Of a DNA stretch of 64,000 bases, positions 45,392 to 54,490 are shown piece after piece. The DNA comes from Actinomadura coerulea. Lineage in GTDB: Bacteria > Actinomycetota > Actinomycetes > Streptosporangiales > Streptosporangiaceae. Within the stretch, counting starts at the first letter, position 1, and the number at the start of each line of letters is the position of its first letter. The DNA lies in contig NZ_JACHMQ010000001.1 of the NCBI RefSeq assembly GCF_014208105.1, positions 372,001 through 436,000 on the forward strand, written 5' to 3'. A program made the translations under genes and the position numbers. A model generated the notes under the pieces. That model was given only the letters and a program-made list of their open reading frames with translations. It was not told the DNA's origin and did not search any database.

Positions 45392-45829
45392 ATGGGCGAC
45401 GCGCACCATCCCGCCTTCCGGCGGCCCCTCGCGCGGCTGCTCGTCGTCGTGCTCGGCCTCCTCGGCTTCGTCGCCGGCCCGGTCGGCGCGGGCATGCCGG
45501 CCGGCGGCGGCACGCACGGCCGGGCGTCCTCCACCGGCACGGTCTCCGGCGTCCGGACCGGGGCGGTCCTCCAGGGGCCCGCCCGCACCAGGATCGCCAG
45601 CAAGACGCGCACCGCCGGACGCACGCAGACCGCCGCCACCGCTCTCCGCGCCGCGGGGGCGGCGGCGCCGTACGTCCAGCACGAGCACGCGACGCCCCCC
45701 GCGTCCGGCGACGAGACCCGGCCCCCGTCCGGACGCCTCGTCCGGGCCGGTTCCGCGCACGTCGCGCCGGACGTCGCGCCCAGGGGCGCCCCGCGCGGGC
45801 GCGCGCCGCCCGCCTCCACAGGGATCTGA
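45392..45829 (+). CDS. hypothetical secreted or membrane-anchored protein
   Basis: 145 residues from ATG 45392, behind GGGAGGAGGG. One hydrophobic N-terminal segment (LARLLVVVLGLLGFVAGPVG), then low-complexity Ala/Arg/Pro/Gly sequence. The strong ribosome site is the main support; composition after residue 35 could be that of non-functional coding. It ends 62 nt before the secDF gene. Confidence 0.45.
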   Translation: MGDAHHPAFRRPLARLLVVVLGLLGFVAGPVGAGMPAGGGTHGRASSTGTVSGVRTGAVLQGPARTRIASKTRTAGRTQTAATALRAAGAAAPYVQHEHATPPASGDETRPPSGRLVRAGSAHVAPDVAPRGAPRGRAPPASTGI

Positions 45830-45891
45830 GCTCTCTGTCCCCGGTGCCGCACCCAGGCGTGCGGTGCCGAAACCCTGCGTGGAGGTACCCC

Positions 45892-48162
45892 TTGACTCGC
45901 GCCAACGTGGTGCGGGCGGTACTGGCGTTCGCCGTGCTCGCCACATCGTTCTACTTCGCCTGGTCCAAACCCGCCCGCCTCGGCCTCGACCTCCGCGGCG
46001 GCACCCAGATCGTCCTGGAGACGCAGGACTCCCCGGCCGTGAAGGCCGACCGGGAGTCCACCGACCGCGCCCGCGAGGTGCTGCACCGGCGCGTCGACGC
46101 GCTCGGGGTCGCCGAGTCGTCCATCACCCGGTCCGGCGACCGGCGGCTGATCGTCGAGCTGCCGGACGTCCAGGACCCGACCCGCGCGGCCGCCGCCATC
46201 GGCAAGACCGCGCAGCTCACCGCCCATCCGGTCCTGGCGGCCACCGGCACGCCCGCGCGGGGGCAGCAGCTGATCCCCGACGAGAGCGGGCAGCGGATCC
46301 TGATCGGCCCCGCCGCGCTCACCGGCGCCGGGATCGGCTCGGCGAGCGCCTCCTACGACCCGCAGAACCTCGGCGGCTGGGCCGTCGACGTCCGGTTCAA
46401 GGACGGCGGCGGCGCCACCTGGGAGCGGCTGACCGCCAAGGCCGCCTGCGCGGCCGGCGACGAGCGCCGCGTCGCGATCGTGCTGGACGGCAAGGTGATC
46501 TCCTCGCCGCAGGTCACCGAGAGCGTCGCCTGCGGGGTCGGCATCACCGGCGGCTCCACCCAGATCACCGGGGACTTCAGCCCCGCCGAGGCCAAGGACC
46601 TCGCGGCGCTCATCCAGGGCGGCTCCCTGCCCGTCCCCGTGAAGATCATCGAGCAGCGGGTGGTCGGCCCGACGCTCGGCGACGAGGCGATCGACGCCAG
46701 CGCCCGCGCCGCCGTCATCGGCATCGTCCTCACCGGCCTGTTCATCGTGGCCGTCTACCGGCTGGCGGGCCTGCTCGCCACGGTCGCGCTCGCCGGGTAC
46801 GCGCTGATCTCCTACGGCGCCCTCGTCGCGGTCGGCGCCACCCTGACGCTGCCGGGCCTCGCCGGGTTCGTCCTGGCCATCGGCATGGCGATCGACGCCA
46901 ACGTGCTGGCCTTCGAGCGCGCCAGAGAGGAGCGCGCCGCGGCGCCGGGCCGCAGCGCGCGGACGGCGCTGGCCGTCGGGTTCGGCAAGGCGTGGTCGGC
47001 GATCGCCGACTCGGCCGCCACCACCGTGCTGGCCGCCGGACTGCTGTTCTTCCTGGCCTCCGGGCCGGTCAGGGGCTTCGGCGTCACGCTGACCATCGGC
47101 GTGCTGGGCTCCCTCGTCTCCGCGATGCTGCTGAGCCGGGTCCTCACCGACGCCGCCGCCGCGCGCATGCCCCGGCTCAGCAAGGGCAGATGGGGCGGCA
47201 TCGGCGGCGCCGGCCGCATCCGCCGGTGGCTGGAGGACAGCGGCCCCGACCTGATGAAGCGCAGCCGCCTGTGGCTCGGCGTCTCCGCGCTCGCCGTCGT
47301 CCTCGCCGTCACGGGGATCTTCGCCCGCGGCCTGAACTTCGGCGTGGAGTTCACCGGCGGCCGCCTGGTCGAGTACTCCACCTCCAGGCACGTCGACATC
47401 GACGCCGCCCGCGCCGCCGTCGCCGAGGCCGGGTTCCCGCGCGCCGTCGTCCAGACCTCGGGGAAGGACGACATCTCGGTCAGGACGGCCGACCTGAGCA
47501 ACGCGGAGGAGAAGCGCATCCAGGACGCCCTCGCGAAGGAGGGCGGCGGCGCCGCCAAGCAGCGCGACGAGCTGATCGGCCCCAGCCTGGGCGAGGAGCT
47601 GCGGACCAAGGCCCTCATCGCCCTCGGCGTGGCCCTGCTGGCCCAGCTCGCCTACCTGACGATCCGGTTCCGCTGGACGTTCGCCACGGGCTCGGTGCTC
47701 GCCATGTTCCACGACATCGCGATCGTCACCGGGATCTTCGCCTGGCTGGGCAAGCCGATCGACGGCGTCTTCCTCGCCGCGCTGCTCACGGTCATCGGCT
47801 ACTCGGTGAACGACTCGGTCGTCGTGTTCGACCGCGTCCGGGAGATGTGGGCCGCGAACCCCAAGGGGAGGTTCGCCGACATCGCCAACCGCGGCACGCT
47901 GCAGACGGTCCCGCGGACGATCAACACCGGCGTGGGCGCCCTGTTCATCCTGGCGGCGCTGGCGGTCCTCGGCGGAGACTCCCTGACCGACTTCGCCGTC
48001 GCGCTCCTGATCGGCATCGTCGTCGGCACCTACTCCAGCGTCTTCACCGCGACGCCGCTGGCCGTCGTCCTGGAGCGCCGCACGAAGGCCCCGCCGCCCC
48101 GGCCCAAGCAGAAGTCCAGGCCCGTCCGCCGCACCCCCGACGACTCGGGCGCCGTCGTCTGA
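45892..48162 (+). CDS. secDF: SecD-SecF fusion protein (orphan protein-export RND subunit)
   Basis: 756 residues from TTG 45892, with GGAGG spaced 6 nt ahead. SecD half: one transmembrane helix, LGLDLRGGTQIVLETQ, P1-like periplasmic domain, and GFVLAIGMAIDANVLAFERAR. SecF half begins ~residue 450: GVEFTGGRLVEYST and VIGYSVNDSVVVFDRVREMW. Twelve helices overall. SecDF uses proton flow to pull secreted proteins from SecYEG. It is not beside yajC, so it is probably a second, fused paralogue. Confidence 0.92.
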   Translation: MTRANVVRAVLAFAVLATSFYFAWSKPARLGLDLRGGTQIVLETQDSPAVKADRESTDRAREVLHRRVDALGVAESSITRSGDRRLIVELPDVQDPTRAAAAIGKTAQLTAHPVLAATGTPARGQQLIPDESGQRILIGPAALTGAGIGSASASYDPQNLGGWAVDVRFKDGGGATWERLTAKAACAAGDERRVAIVLDGKVISSPQVTESVACGVGITGGSTQITGDFSPAEAKDLAALIQGGSLPVPVKIIEQRVVGPTLGDEAIDASARAAVIGIVLTGLFIVAVYRLAGLLATVALAGYALISYGALVAVGATLTLPGLAGFVLAIGMAIDANVLAFERAREERAAAPGRSARTALAVGFGKAWSAIADSAATTVLAAGLLFFLASGPVRGFGVTLTIGVLGSLVSAMLLSRVLTDAAAARMPRLSKGRWGGIGGAGRIRRWLEDSGPDLMKRSRLWLGVSALAVVLAVTGIFARGLNFGVEFTGGRLVEYSTSRHVDIDAARAAVAEAGFPRAVVQTSGKDDISVRTADLSNAEEKRIQDALAKEGGGAAKQRDELIGPSLGEELRTKALIALGVALLAQLAYLTIRFRWTFATGSVLAMFHDIAIVTGIFAWLGKPIDGVFLAALLTVIGYSVNDSVVVFDRVREMWAANPKGRFADIANRGTLQTVPRTINTGVGALFILAALAVLGGDSLTDFAVALLIGIVVGTYSSVFTATPLAVVLERRTKAPPPRPKQKSRPVRRTPDDSGAVV

Positions 48163-48164
48163 CG

Positions 48165-48204
48165 CCCGCCGGGCCGCCGCCCGCCCCGGCGACGGCCCGG
48201 CGGG
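48165..48204. terminator. bidirectional terminator after secDF
   Basis: Perfect 12-bp inverted repeat CCCGCCGGGCCG/CGGCCCGGCGGG with a 16-nt loop, filling the gap between convergent stops. Confidence 0.65.
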
Positions 48205-48208
48205 GACG

Positions 48209-49372
48209 TCACTTCTTCGGCACGAATGACCGATTGAGCGGCCCCTTCTTGCCCGTGATCAGGCAGTACACGTCCCGATAGCCGCGTCTCCACTGCTGCT
48301 TGGTCGGCGTGGAGAACGTGGGGTAGACGCGGTCGAGCGGCGGGTCGGCCCCCCAGATGTCCGCCGCCCGCTTCGCGCAGCCCTCCAAGACCATCTTCTC
48401 GAGTTTCCTTCTGCCCGGGTACTCCTTGTCCTGGAGCTTGTACGTCGCCAGCAGCTGGAACTGATGCGGCAGATCGCAGTCCACGACCGGAGGGGTCATG
48501 TTGTCGTCCCACTTCTCCAGGCAGACGCCCTGCTCGAACATCGCCTCGTGCCGGGGAGTGATCACGGAGCGGCTGAGCGGTGCGGTGAGCGCCTTGTCCT
48601 CGCCGACGTAGACGAGCGTGCACGTCACAGTCCGCTTCCCGCTCTCCCAGTCCTTGCGCTTGGGGAGCTCGGCCCGCGCGTCGAAATCGTCGTCCACGAC
48701 CTTCTTCACGTTGTCCGGGGTGCGTTCCTCGCACAGCGCCGCCGCCCGGGCGGTGAGCCGTCCGACTCCGGGGAAGGGGCCGGCGGGGAGCGGCGCCTCG
48801 GCGACCACCTCACCGTTGTGGGGGCTGGCACAGGGGAGGGGATACACGTACGGATCGGCCGAGTCATGGGTCTGCGCCGTGAAGCAGTCACCCACCCTCA
48901 GGGTCGACGACAGCACGTAGCCGTCCCGCTGACGCGGGTCGGCCTCTCCTTCTGCGGCCGAGAACAGCGAGCGGCCGAACAGCGCCGCGATGATCGCCGC
49001 TGCCGCGAGCCAGGCCGCCGAGGCGCCGAGCCCACCGAGAGCGAGGCCTCTGCCGCCGCCTCCCCGGCGGCGGATCTGCACCAGGGCGGCGACGGCGAAG
49101 GCGATCGCGAACAGGACCAGGCCCACGGCACCGGTGACCAGGGCGGCGATGGCGAAGCCGTTCGTCCGCGCCCGGTCGGGCCGCTCGCCCGCGATGGGCG
49201 AGGGATCCGGACCGTCCGCGGGCGAGGTCTCGTCCGCGCCATCCGCCGGCGAGGGCGCGTCGGCCGGACCGGGCGTGGAGTCCGCGTCGGACGTGGGCGT
49301 GTCGGGAGGTGCCCAGGCGGGATCCATCGCGGGGCCGTCCGGGACGTCGTCAGGAGGTGGTGGCGTGGTCAC
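48209..49372 (-). CDS. DUF4190 membrane protein with septum-formation domain
   Basis: 387 residues from GTG 49372. An acidic Pro-rich N-terminus (~70 residues) leads into two transmembrane segments (FAIAALVTGAVGLVLFAIAF and the GLGASAAWLAAAAIIAALF region, the DUF4190 pair), then an extracellular part with cysteine pairs (VGDCFTAQ, PLPCASPHNGEVV, ALCEE, VTCTLVY, GVCLEKW, VDCDLPHQF, EGCAKRA, VYCLITG) repeating the septum-formation-family pattern C..P H..E twice. Function in division is inferred from the family name only. Confidence 0.8.
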   Translation of the reverse strand: MTTPPPPDDVPDGPAMDPAWAPPDTPTSDADSTPGPADAPSPADGADETSPADGPDPSPIAGERPDRARTNGFAIAALVTGAVGLVLFAIAFAVAALVQIRRRGGGGRGLALGGLGASAAWLAAAAIIAALFGRSLFSAAEGEADPRQRDGYVLSSTLRVGDCFTAQTHDSADPYVYPLPCASPHNGEVVAEAPLPAGPFPGVGRLTARAAALCEERTPDNVKKVVDDDFDARAELPKRKDWESGKRTVTCTLVYVGEDKALTAPLSRSVITPRHEAMFEQGVCLEKWDDNMTPPVVDCDLPHQFQLLATYKLQDKEYPGRRKLEKMVLEGCAKRAADIWGADPPLDRVYPTFSTPTKQQWRRGYRDVYCLITGKKGPLNRSFVPKK

Positions 49373-49446
49373 GGCGAAACCGTAGGCCGGAAAATCGGTA
49401 AAAACCGGCCTTTCGGGCGGTCGTCGTCGAGTCGTGATCAAGTGAT

Positions 49447-49477
49447 CCCGTGGCCGGGGAAGGGGCCCGGCCACGGG
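49447..49477 (-). terminator. terminator after the GH15 gene
   Basis: Perfect 12-bp inverted repeat CCCGTGGCCGGG/CCCGGCCACGGG, loop GAAGGGG, 9 nt past the stop. Confidence 0.65.
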
Positions 49478-49485
49478 TCCGGGGG

Positions 49486-51372
49486 TCAGGCCAGGGGCGG
49501 CTGGTCCTGGGGGTTCTCCGCCCTGATCACCTGCATGACGGCGTTGATCAGCGCCAGGTGGGTGAACGCCTGCGGGAAGTTGCCGAGGTGGCGGCCGGTG
49601 TGCGGGTCGATCTCCTCGGCGTACAGCTGCAGCGGGCTCGCGTAGGACAGCAGCTTCTCGCACAGGGCGCGGGCCCGCTCCAGCTCGCCGACCATCACCA
49701 GGGTGCTGACCAGCCAGAAGGAGCAGATCGTGAACGTGCCCTCGTCGGACTCGAACCCGTCGTCGGTCTCCGCCGCGCGGTAGCGCAGGACGAGGTCGTC
49801 CTCCGACAGTTCGTCGGCGATGGCGAGGACGGTCTCCCGGACGCGCTTGTCGTCGGCGGGGAGGAAACCGAGCAGCGGGATCAGCAGCGCTGAGGCGTCC
49901 AGCGCCGTCGCGCCGTAGTGGGCGGTGAAGACGCCGCGCTCGTCCAGCGCGTTGGCGAGCACGTCGGCGTGGATCTCGTCGGCCGCGGCCTGCCAGCGCA
50001 GCGCCCGCTCCTGGTCCCCGCGGATGCGGGCGAGCCGGGCCCCGCGGTCGGCCGCGACCCAGCAGAACACCTTGGAGGAGGTGAAGTGCTGCGGTTCGCC
50101 GCGCACCTCCCACATGCCGCAGTCGGGCGTCCGCCAGTTGGCGAGGGCGTCCTCGACCTGCTTGACGACGATCTTCCACAGCCGGTCGTCGAGCCGGTCC
50201 CGCTTGCGCACGAACAGGTAGATGGAGCCGATGATCGCGCCCCAGACGTCATGCTGCGCCTGCATGTACGCCTCGTTGCCGATGCGCACCGGGCGGGCGT
50301 TGTCGTAGCCGGTGAGGTGGTCGAGCGTGGACTCGGGCAGCTCCTCGCGCCCGTCCAGCCCGTACATGATCTGCAGCTTGCCCTCGGCGGCCTCGGCGAC
50401 GTCGGTGATGAAGTAGAAGAAGTCGTTGGCCTCCCAGTCGTAGCCGAGCGTGTAGAACGCCCAGAGGGCCATCGTGGAGTCGCGGATCCAGGTGTAGCGG
50501 TAGTCCCAGTTCCGGTCGCCGCCCGGCGTCTCCGGCAGCGACGTCGTCGCCGCGGCCGCGACCGCGCCGGACGGGGCGAACGTCAGCCCCTTCAGCGTCA
50601 GCGCGCTGCGCTGCAGGTGGCTGCGCCACGGATGGTCGGGGAAGCGGCCCCGGTCGAGCCAGTGCTGCCAGTGGTGGACGGTCCAGACGAGCCGCTCCTG
50701 CGCCTCCTCCCACGACGAGGGCGCCGCGTGCTCGCTCCAGGACAGCGCGACGAACCGGGACTCGCCCTGCTTCAGCAGCGTCCGGGACGTGGCGAGCGAC
50801 CCCTCGAAACCGACGTTCATGTCGGTGGTGAGCCGCAGCCCGACGCCGTTGCCGCGCGCGGCGGCCTCGTGGTAGCCGGAGCCGGTGTGCTCCCAGCGCG
50901 CCGGCGTCTGCCCGTAGTCGAACACCGGCATGCAGTCGAGGCGGACCTGCACCTGCCCGTTCACGCACCGCACCATCCGCAGCAGAACGTGGTCGGCGTC
51001 GTAGTCGGTGGGCGCCCTGCGGTGGGTGTGGGACCGTTCCGTCTCGTGGTGCCACGGGCCCATGAGCAGAGCGTCCGTCACGACCAGCCAGCCGCCGTGC
51101 ACCCACCAGGTGGTCTCCATCACCATGGTCCCCGGGATGTAGCGCTGCGCGGCGGGCACCTCCACGCCCGCCGGGCCGACCCGGAAGTATCCGGCGTCAC
51201 GGTCCAGGATGGAGCCGAACACGCTGGGCGAGTCCATCCTCGGCAGGCACATCCACTCGATGTTGCCGCTGGGCGCGACCAGGGCGGTCGTCTCGCAGTC
51301 GGACAGGAACCCGAAATCGGCGATGGGGGCGAACGGATCTCCCGCCCGGCCGCCGGCGACCTTCGGCCTCAC
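49486..51372 (-). CDS. glycoside hydrolase family 15 protein (glucoamylase/trehalase type)
   Basis: 628 residues from GTG 51372, behind a perfect AAGGAGGTGA at 51377-51386. N-terminal beta-sandwich (FAPIADFGFLSDCETTALVA, then MCLPRMDSPSVFG) followed by the (alpha/alpha)6 barrel with GGDRNWDYRYTWIRDSTMAL and, near the C-terminus, EEIDPHTGRHLGNFPQAFTH. GH15 enzymes of this cytosolic type hydrolyse trehalose or maltosaccharides; the mycobacterial relative is a trehalase. No signal peptide. Confidence 0.9.
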   Translation of the reverse strand: MRPKVAGGRAGDPFAPIADFGFLSDCETTALVAPSGNIEWMCLPRMDSPSVFGSILDRDAGYFRVGPAGVEVPAAQRYIPGTMVMETTWWVHGGWLVVTDALLMGPWHHETERSHTHRRAPTDYDADHVLLRMVRCVNGQVQVRLDCMPVFDYGQTPARWEHTGSGYHEAAARGNGVGLRLTTDMNVGFEGSLATSRTLLKQGESRFVALSWSEHAAPSSWEEAQERLVWTVHHWQHWLDRGRFPDHPWRSHLQRSALTLKGLTFAPSGAVAAAATTSLPETPGGDRNWDYRYTWIRDSTMALWAFYTLGYDWEANDFFYFITDVAEAAEGKLQIMYGLDGREELPESTLDHLTGYDNARPVRIGNEAYMQAQHDVWGAIIGSIYLFVRKRDRLDDRLWKIVVKQVEDALANWRTPDCGMWEVRGEPQHFTSSKVFCWVAADRGARLARIRGDQERALRWQAAADEIHADVLANALDERGVFTAHYGATALDASALLIPLLGFLPADDKRVRETVLAIADELSEDDLVLRYRAAETDDGFESDEGTFTICSFWLVSTLVMVGELERARALCEKLLSYASPLQLYAEEIDPHTGRHLGNFPQAFTHLALINAVMQVIRAENPQDQPPLA

Positions 51373-51699
51373 AACGTCACCTCCTTGATTCATCATTCCC
51401 TCTCCCGCGCGATGGGCGTGTCTTGGGTACGGGCCGCCCCCCGGGACGGGGCGCCCGGGTGGTGCGGTTTGAGCGGTGTGTCCCTGGTCTTCCTATTGGA
51501 ATAGACCACTATCCGCGGTCTGAGCTGGGATAACTTCCCTCGGCGCACCGGGCGCCGAGCAAGTCCCGGGTTCGCGGGTACAGTCCCGGCAAACAGGGCA
51601 GCGGACCCGCCGCCGCCTGGGGTGACGCGTCGCCGCGCGCCCCGCGGAGGCGGGCCCGGAACTGCCACTGGGTGGAACCGGAGCGAGAAGGAGCTCCCC

Positions 51700-54399
51700 G
51701 TGCGGAAGTTCGTGTACGACTTCACTGAGGGAAACAAGGACCTCAAGGACCTCCTGGGGGGCAAGGGCGCCAACCTGGCCGAGATGACCAATCTCGGCCT
51801 GCCCGTGCCGCCGGGGTTCACGATCACCGCGGAGGCCTGCCGGCACTACCTTGAGCACGGGAGCCTGCCCGACGGCCTGGCGGACGAGGTGAACCGGCAC
51901 CTGGCCGCCCTGGAGTCGGCGATGGGCAAGAAGCTCGGCCAGAGCGACGACCCTCTCCTTGTCAGCGTGCGGTCCGGCGCCAAGTTCAGCATGCCGGGCA
52001 TGATGGAGACCGTCCTCAACGTCGGGTTGAACGACGAGTCCGTGCACGGCCTCGCCTCGCAGGCGGGCGACGAGCGTTTCGCGTGGGACTCCTACCGCCG
52101 GCTGATCCAGATGTTCGGCAAGACCGTCATGGACATCGACGGCGACCTGTTCGAGGACGCCGTCGAGGACGTCAAGCGGGCCCGGGGCAGCGACGACGAC
52201 GGCGACCTGACCGCCGGGGACCTCAGGGAGCTCGTCGACCGGTTCAAGGTCATCGTACGGGAGAAGGCGGGTCGAGAGTTCCCGACCGATCCGCGCGAGC
52301 AGATGGACCTTGCCGTCGAGGCGGTGTTCGACTCCTGGAACGCGCCCCGCGCCATCCTCTACCGGCGGCAGGAGCGCATCCCCGTCGACCTCGGCACGGC
52401 CGTCAACATCTGCTCGATGGTCTTCGGCAACATGGGGCTGGACTCGGGGACGGGCGTGGCCTTCACCCGCGACCCCGCGTCCGGGCAGCAGGGCATCTAC
52501 GGCGACTACCTGCAGAACGCCCAGGGCGAGGACGTCGTCGCGGGCATCCGCAACACCGTCCCCCTGAAGGAACTGGAGCGCATCGACAAGGCGTCCTACG
52601 ACCGGCTTCTCGAGATCATGGAGACGCTGGAGAACCACTACCGCGACATGTGCGACATCGAGTTCACGATCGAGCGCGGGAAGCTGTGGATGCTGCAGAC
52701 CCGGGTCGGCAAGCGGACCGCCGGCGCGGCGTTCCGGATCGCCTGCCAGCTGCTCGACCAGGGGCTCATCGACCTGGACGAGGCCGCCCGCCGCGTCACC
52801 GGCGACCAGCTCGCCCAGCTGATGTTCCCCCGCTTCACCGACCGGGTGGACGGGGTCAAGAAGATCACCAAGGGCATGAACGCCTCGCCCGGCGCGGCCG
52901 TCGGAAAGGCCGTGTTCACCTCCGAGCGGGCCGTGGAGCTCGCCGGGCGGGGGGAGGAGGTGATCCTCGTCCGCCGCGAGACCAACCCCGACGACCTCGC
53001 CGGCATGGTCGCGGCCAGGGGCGTCCTGACCTCCCGCGGCGGCAAGACCTCGCACGCCGCGGTCGTCGCGCGCGGCATGGGCAAGACGTGCGTGTGCGGC
53101 GCCGAGGAGCTCGACGTCGACGTCAAGGGCGGCCACTTCACCGCGCCCGGCGGCGTCACGGTCCGGGAGGGCGACGTCATCTCGATCGACGGGTCGTCCG
53201 GCGACGTCTACCTCGGGGAGGTGGCGGTCGAGGACTCGCCCGTCGTCCGCTACTTCGAGGGGCAGCTCCCGGTCGGGGACGGCGACGACCTCGTCAAGGC
53301 CGTGCACCGGGTCATGGAGCACGCCGACGCCCGGGCCGCGCTGAAGGTCCGCGCGAACGCCGACAACCCGGAGGACTCCGCCCGGGCCCGCAGGTTCGGC
53401 GCCGCCGGCATCGGGCTGTGCCGCACCGAGCACATGTTCCTCGGCGACCGGCGGCAGCTCGTCGAGGAGCTCATCCTCGCCGAGGACGACGACGAGCGGC
53501 AGGCCGCGCTGGACGCCCTGGAGCCGCACCAGAAGAGCGACTTCGAGGGCATCTTCGAGGCGATGGACGGACTGCCCGTCACCATCCGGCTCATCGACCC
53601 GCCGCTGCACGAGTTCCTCCCCGACATCACCGAGCTGTCGGTCAGGGTCGCGCTCGCGGGCGACGAAGCGGACGCCAAGGACCGGAGACTGCTCGAAGCA
53701 GTCAACCGACTGCACGAGCAGAACCCTATGCTGGGCCTGCGCGGCGTGCGGCTGGGTTTGGTGATTCCCGGTCTGTTCGGGATGCAGGTGCGCGCGATCG
53801 CGGAGGCCGCGGCGGCGCGCCGGCGGGCGGGCGGCGACCCGCGCCCGGAGATCATGATCCCGCTGGTCGGGGCGGTCCAGGAGCTGGAGGCCGTCCGGGA
53901 CGAGGCGCGCGGCATCCTCGCCGCGGTCCGGGAGTCGAGCGGGGTCGACGTGCCGGCGTTGATCGGCACGATGATCGAGCTGCCCCGGGCGGCGCTGACC
54001 GCCGGGCAGATCGCCGAGGCCGCCGAGTTCTTCTCCTTCGGCACCAACGACCTCACCCAGACGACCTGGGGCTTCTCCCGCGACGACGTGGAGGCGGCGT
54101 TCTTCTCGCGCTACCTGGAGCTCGGGATCTTCGGGGTGTCGCCGTTCGAGACCCTCGACCGCGAGGGCGTCGGCAGGCTCGTGCGGATCGCCGCCGAGGA
54201 GGGCCGCCGGGCGCGGCCCGGCCTCAAACTCGGCATCTGCGGCGAGCACGGCGGCGATCCCGACTCGGTGCACTTCTGCCATGAGGTGGGCCTCGACTAC
54301 GTGTCCTGCTCGCCGTTCCGCATCCCCGTGGCGCGGCTGGAGGCGGGCCGCGCGGCCATCCAGGCCGCGGACGCCTCCGGGGGCAGCGACAGCCGCTGA
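51700..54399 (+). CDS. ppdK: pyruvate, phosphate dikinase
   Basis: 899 residues from GTG 51700, behind AAGGAG. It interconverts pyruvate + ATP + Pi and PEP + AMP + PPi. N-terminal ATP-grasp (DLLGGKGANLAEMTNLGLPV), swivelling domain with phosphorylated His in RGGKTSHAAVVARGMGKT (~residue 453), and PEP-binding barrel with GIGLCRTEHMF, FFSFGTNDLTQTTWG and the catalytic Cys in GICGEHGGDP (~846). The 327-nt gap to the divergent GH15 gene (51373-51699) has TACAGT at 51578-51583 as a -10 candidate. Confidence 0.95.
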   Translation: MRKFVYDFTEGNKDLKDLLGGKGANLAEMTNLGLPVPPGFTITAEACRHYLEHGSLPDGLADEVNRHLAALESAMGKKLGQSDDPLLVSVRSGAKFSMPGMMETVLNVGLNDESVHGLASQAGDERFAWDSYRRLIQMFGKTVMDIDGDLFEDAVEDVKRARGSDDDGDLTAGDLRELVDRFKVIVREKAGREFPTDPREQMDLAVEAVFDSWNAPRAILYRRQERIPVDLGTAVNICSMVFGNMGLDSGTGVAFTRDPASGQQGIYGDYLQNAQGEDVVAGIRNTVPLKELERIDKASYDRLLEIMETLENHYRDMCDIEFTIERGKLWMLQTRVGKRTAGAAFRIACQLLDQGLIDLDEAARRVTGDQLAQLMFPRFTDRVDGVKKITKGMNASPGAAVGKAVFTSERAVELAGRGEEVILVRRETNPDDLAGMVAARGVLTSRGGKTSHAAVVARGMGKTCVCGAEELDVDVKGGHFTAPGGVTVREGDVISIDGSSGDVYLGEVAVEDSPVVRYFEGQLPVGDGDDLVKAVHRVMEHADARAALKVRANADNPEDSARARRFGAAGIGLCRTEHMFLGDRRQLVEELILAEDDDERQAALDALEPHQKSDFEGIFEAMDGLPVTIRLIDPPLHEFLPDITELSVRVALAGDEADAKDRRLLEAVNRLHEQNPMLGLRGVRLGLVIPGLFGMQVRAIAEAAAARRRAGGDPRPEIMIPLVGAVQELEAVRDEARGILAAVRESSGVDVPALIGTMIELPRAALTAGQIAEAAEFFSFGTNDLTQTTWGFSRDDVEAAFFSRYLELGIFGVSPFETLDREGVGRLVRIAAEEGRRARPGLKLGICGEHGGDPDSVHFCHEVGLDYVSCSPFRIPVARLEAGRAAIQAADASGGSDSR

Positions 54400-54408
54400 C
54401 GCCGCGCC

Positions 54409-54441
54409 CGGCGGCCGGGCCACCGCCCGGTCCGGCCGCCG
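54409..54441 (+). terminator. ppdK terminator hairpin
   Basis: Perfect 10-bp inverted repeat CGGCGGCCGG/CCGGCCGCCG with a 13-nt loop, 9 nt after the stop. Confidence 0.6.
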
Positions 54442-54490
54442 GGGCCGATGTGGGACGGATGACACGCCCGTCCTGGCGAACCTGGCGCGC

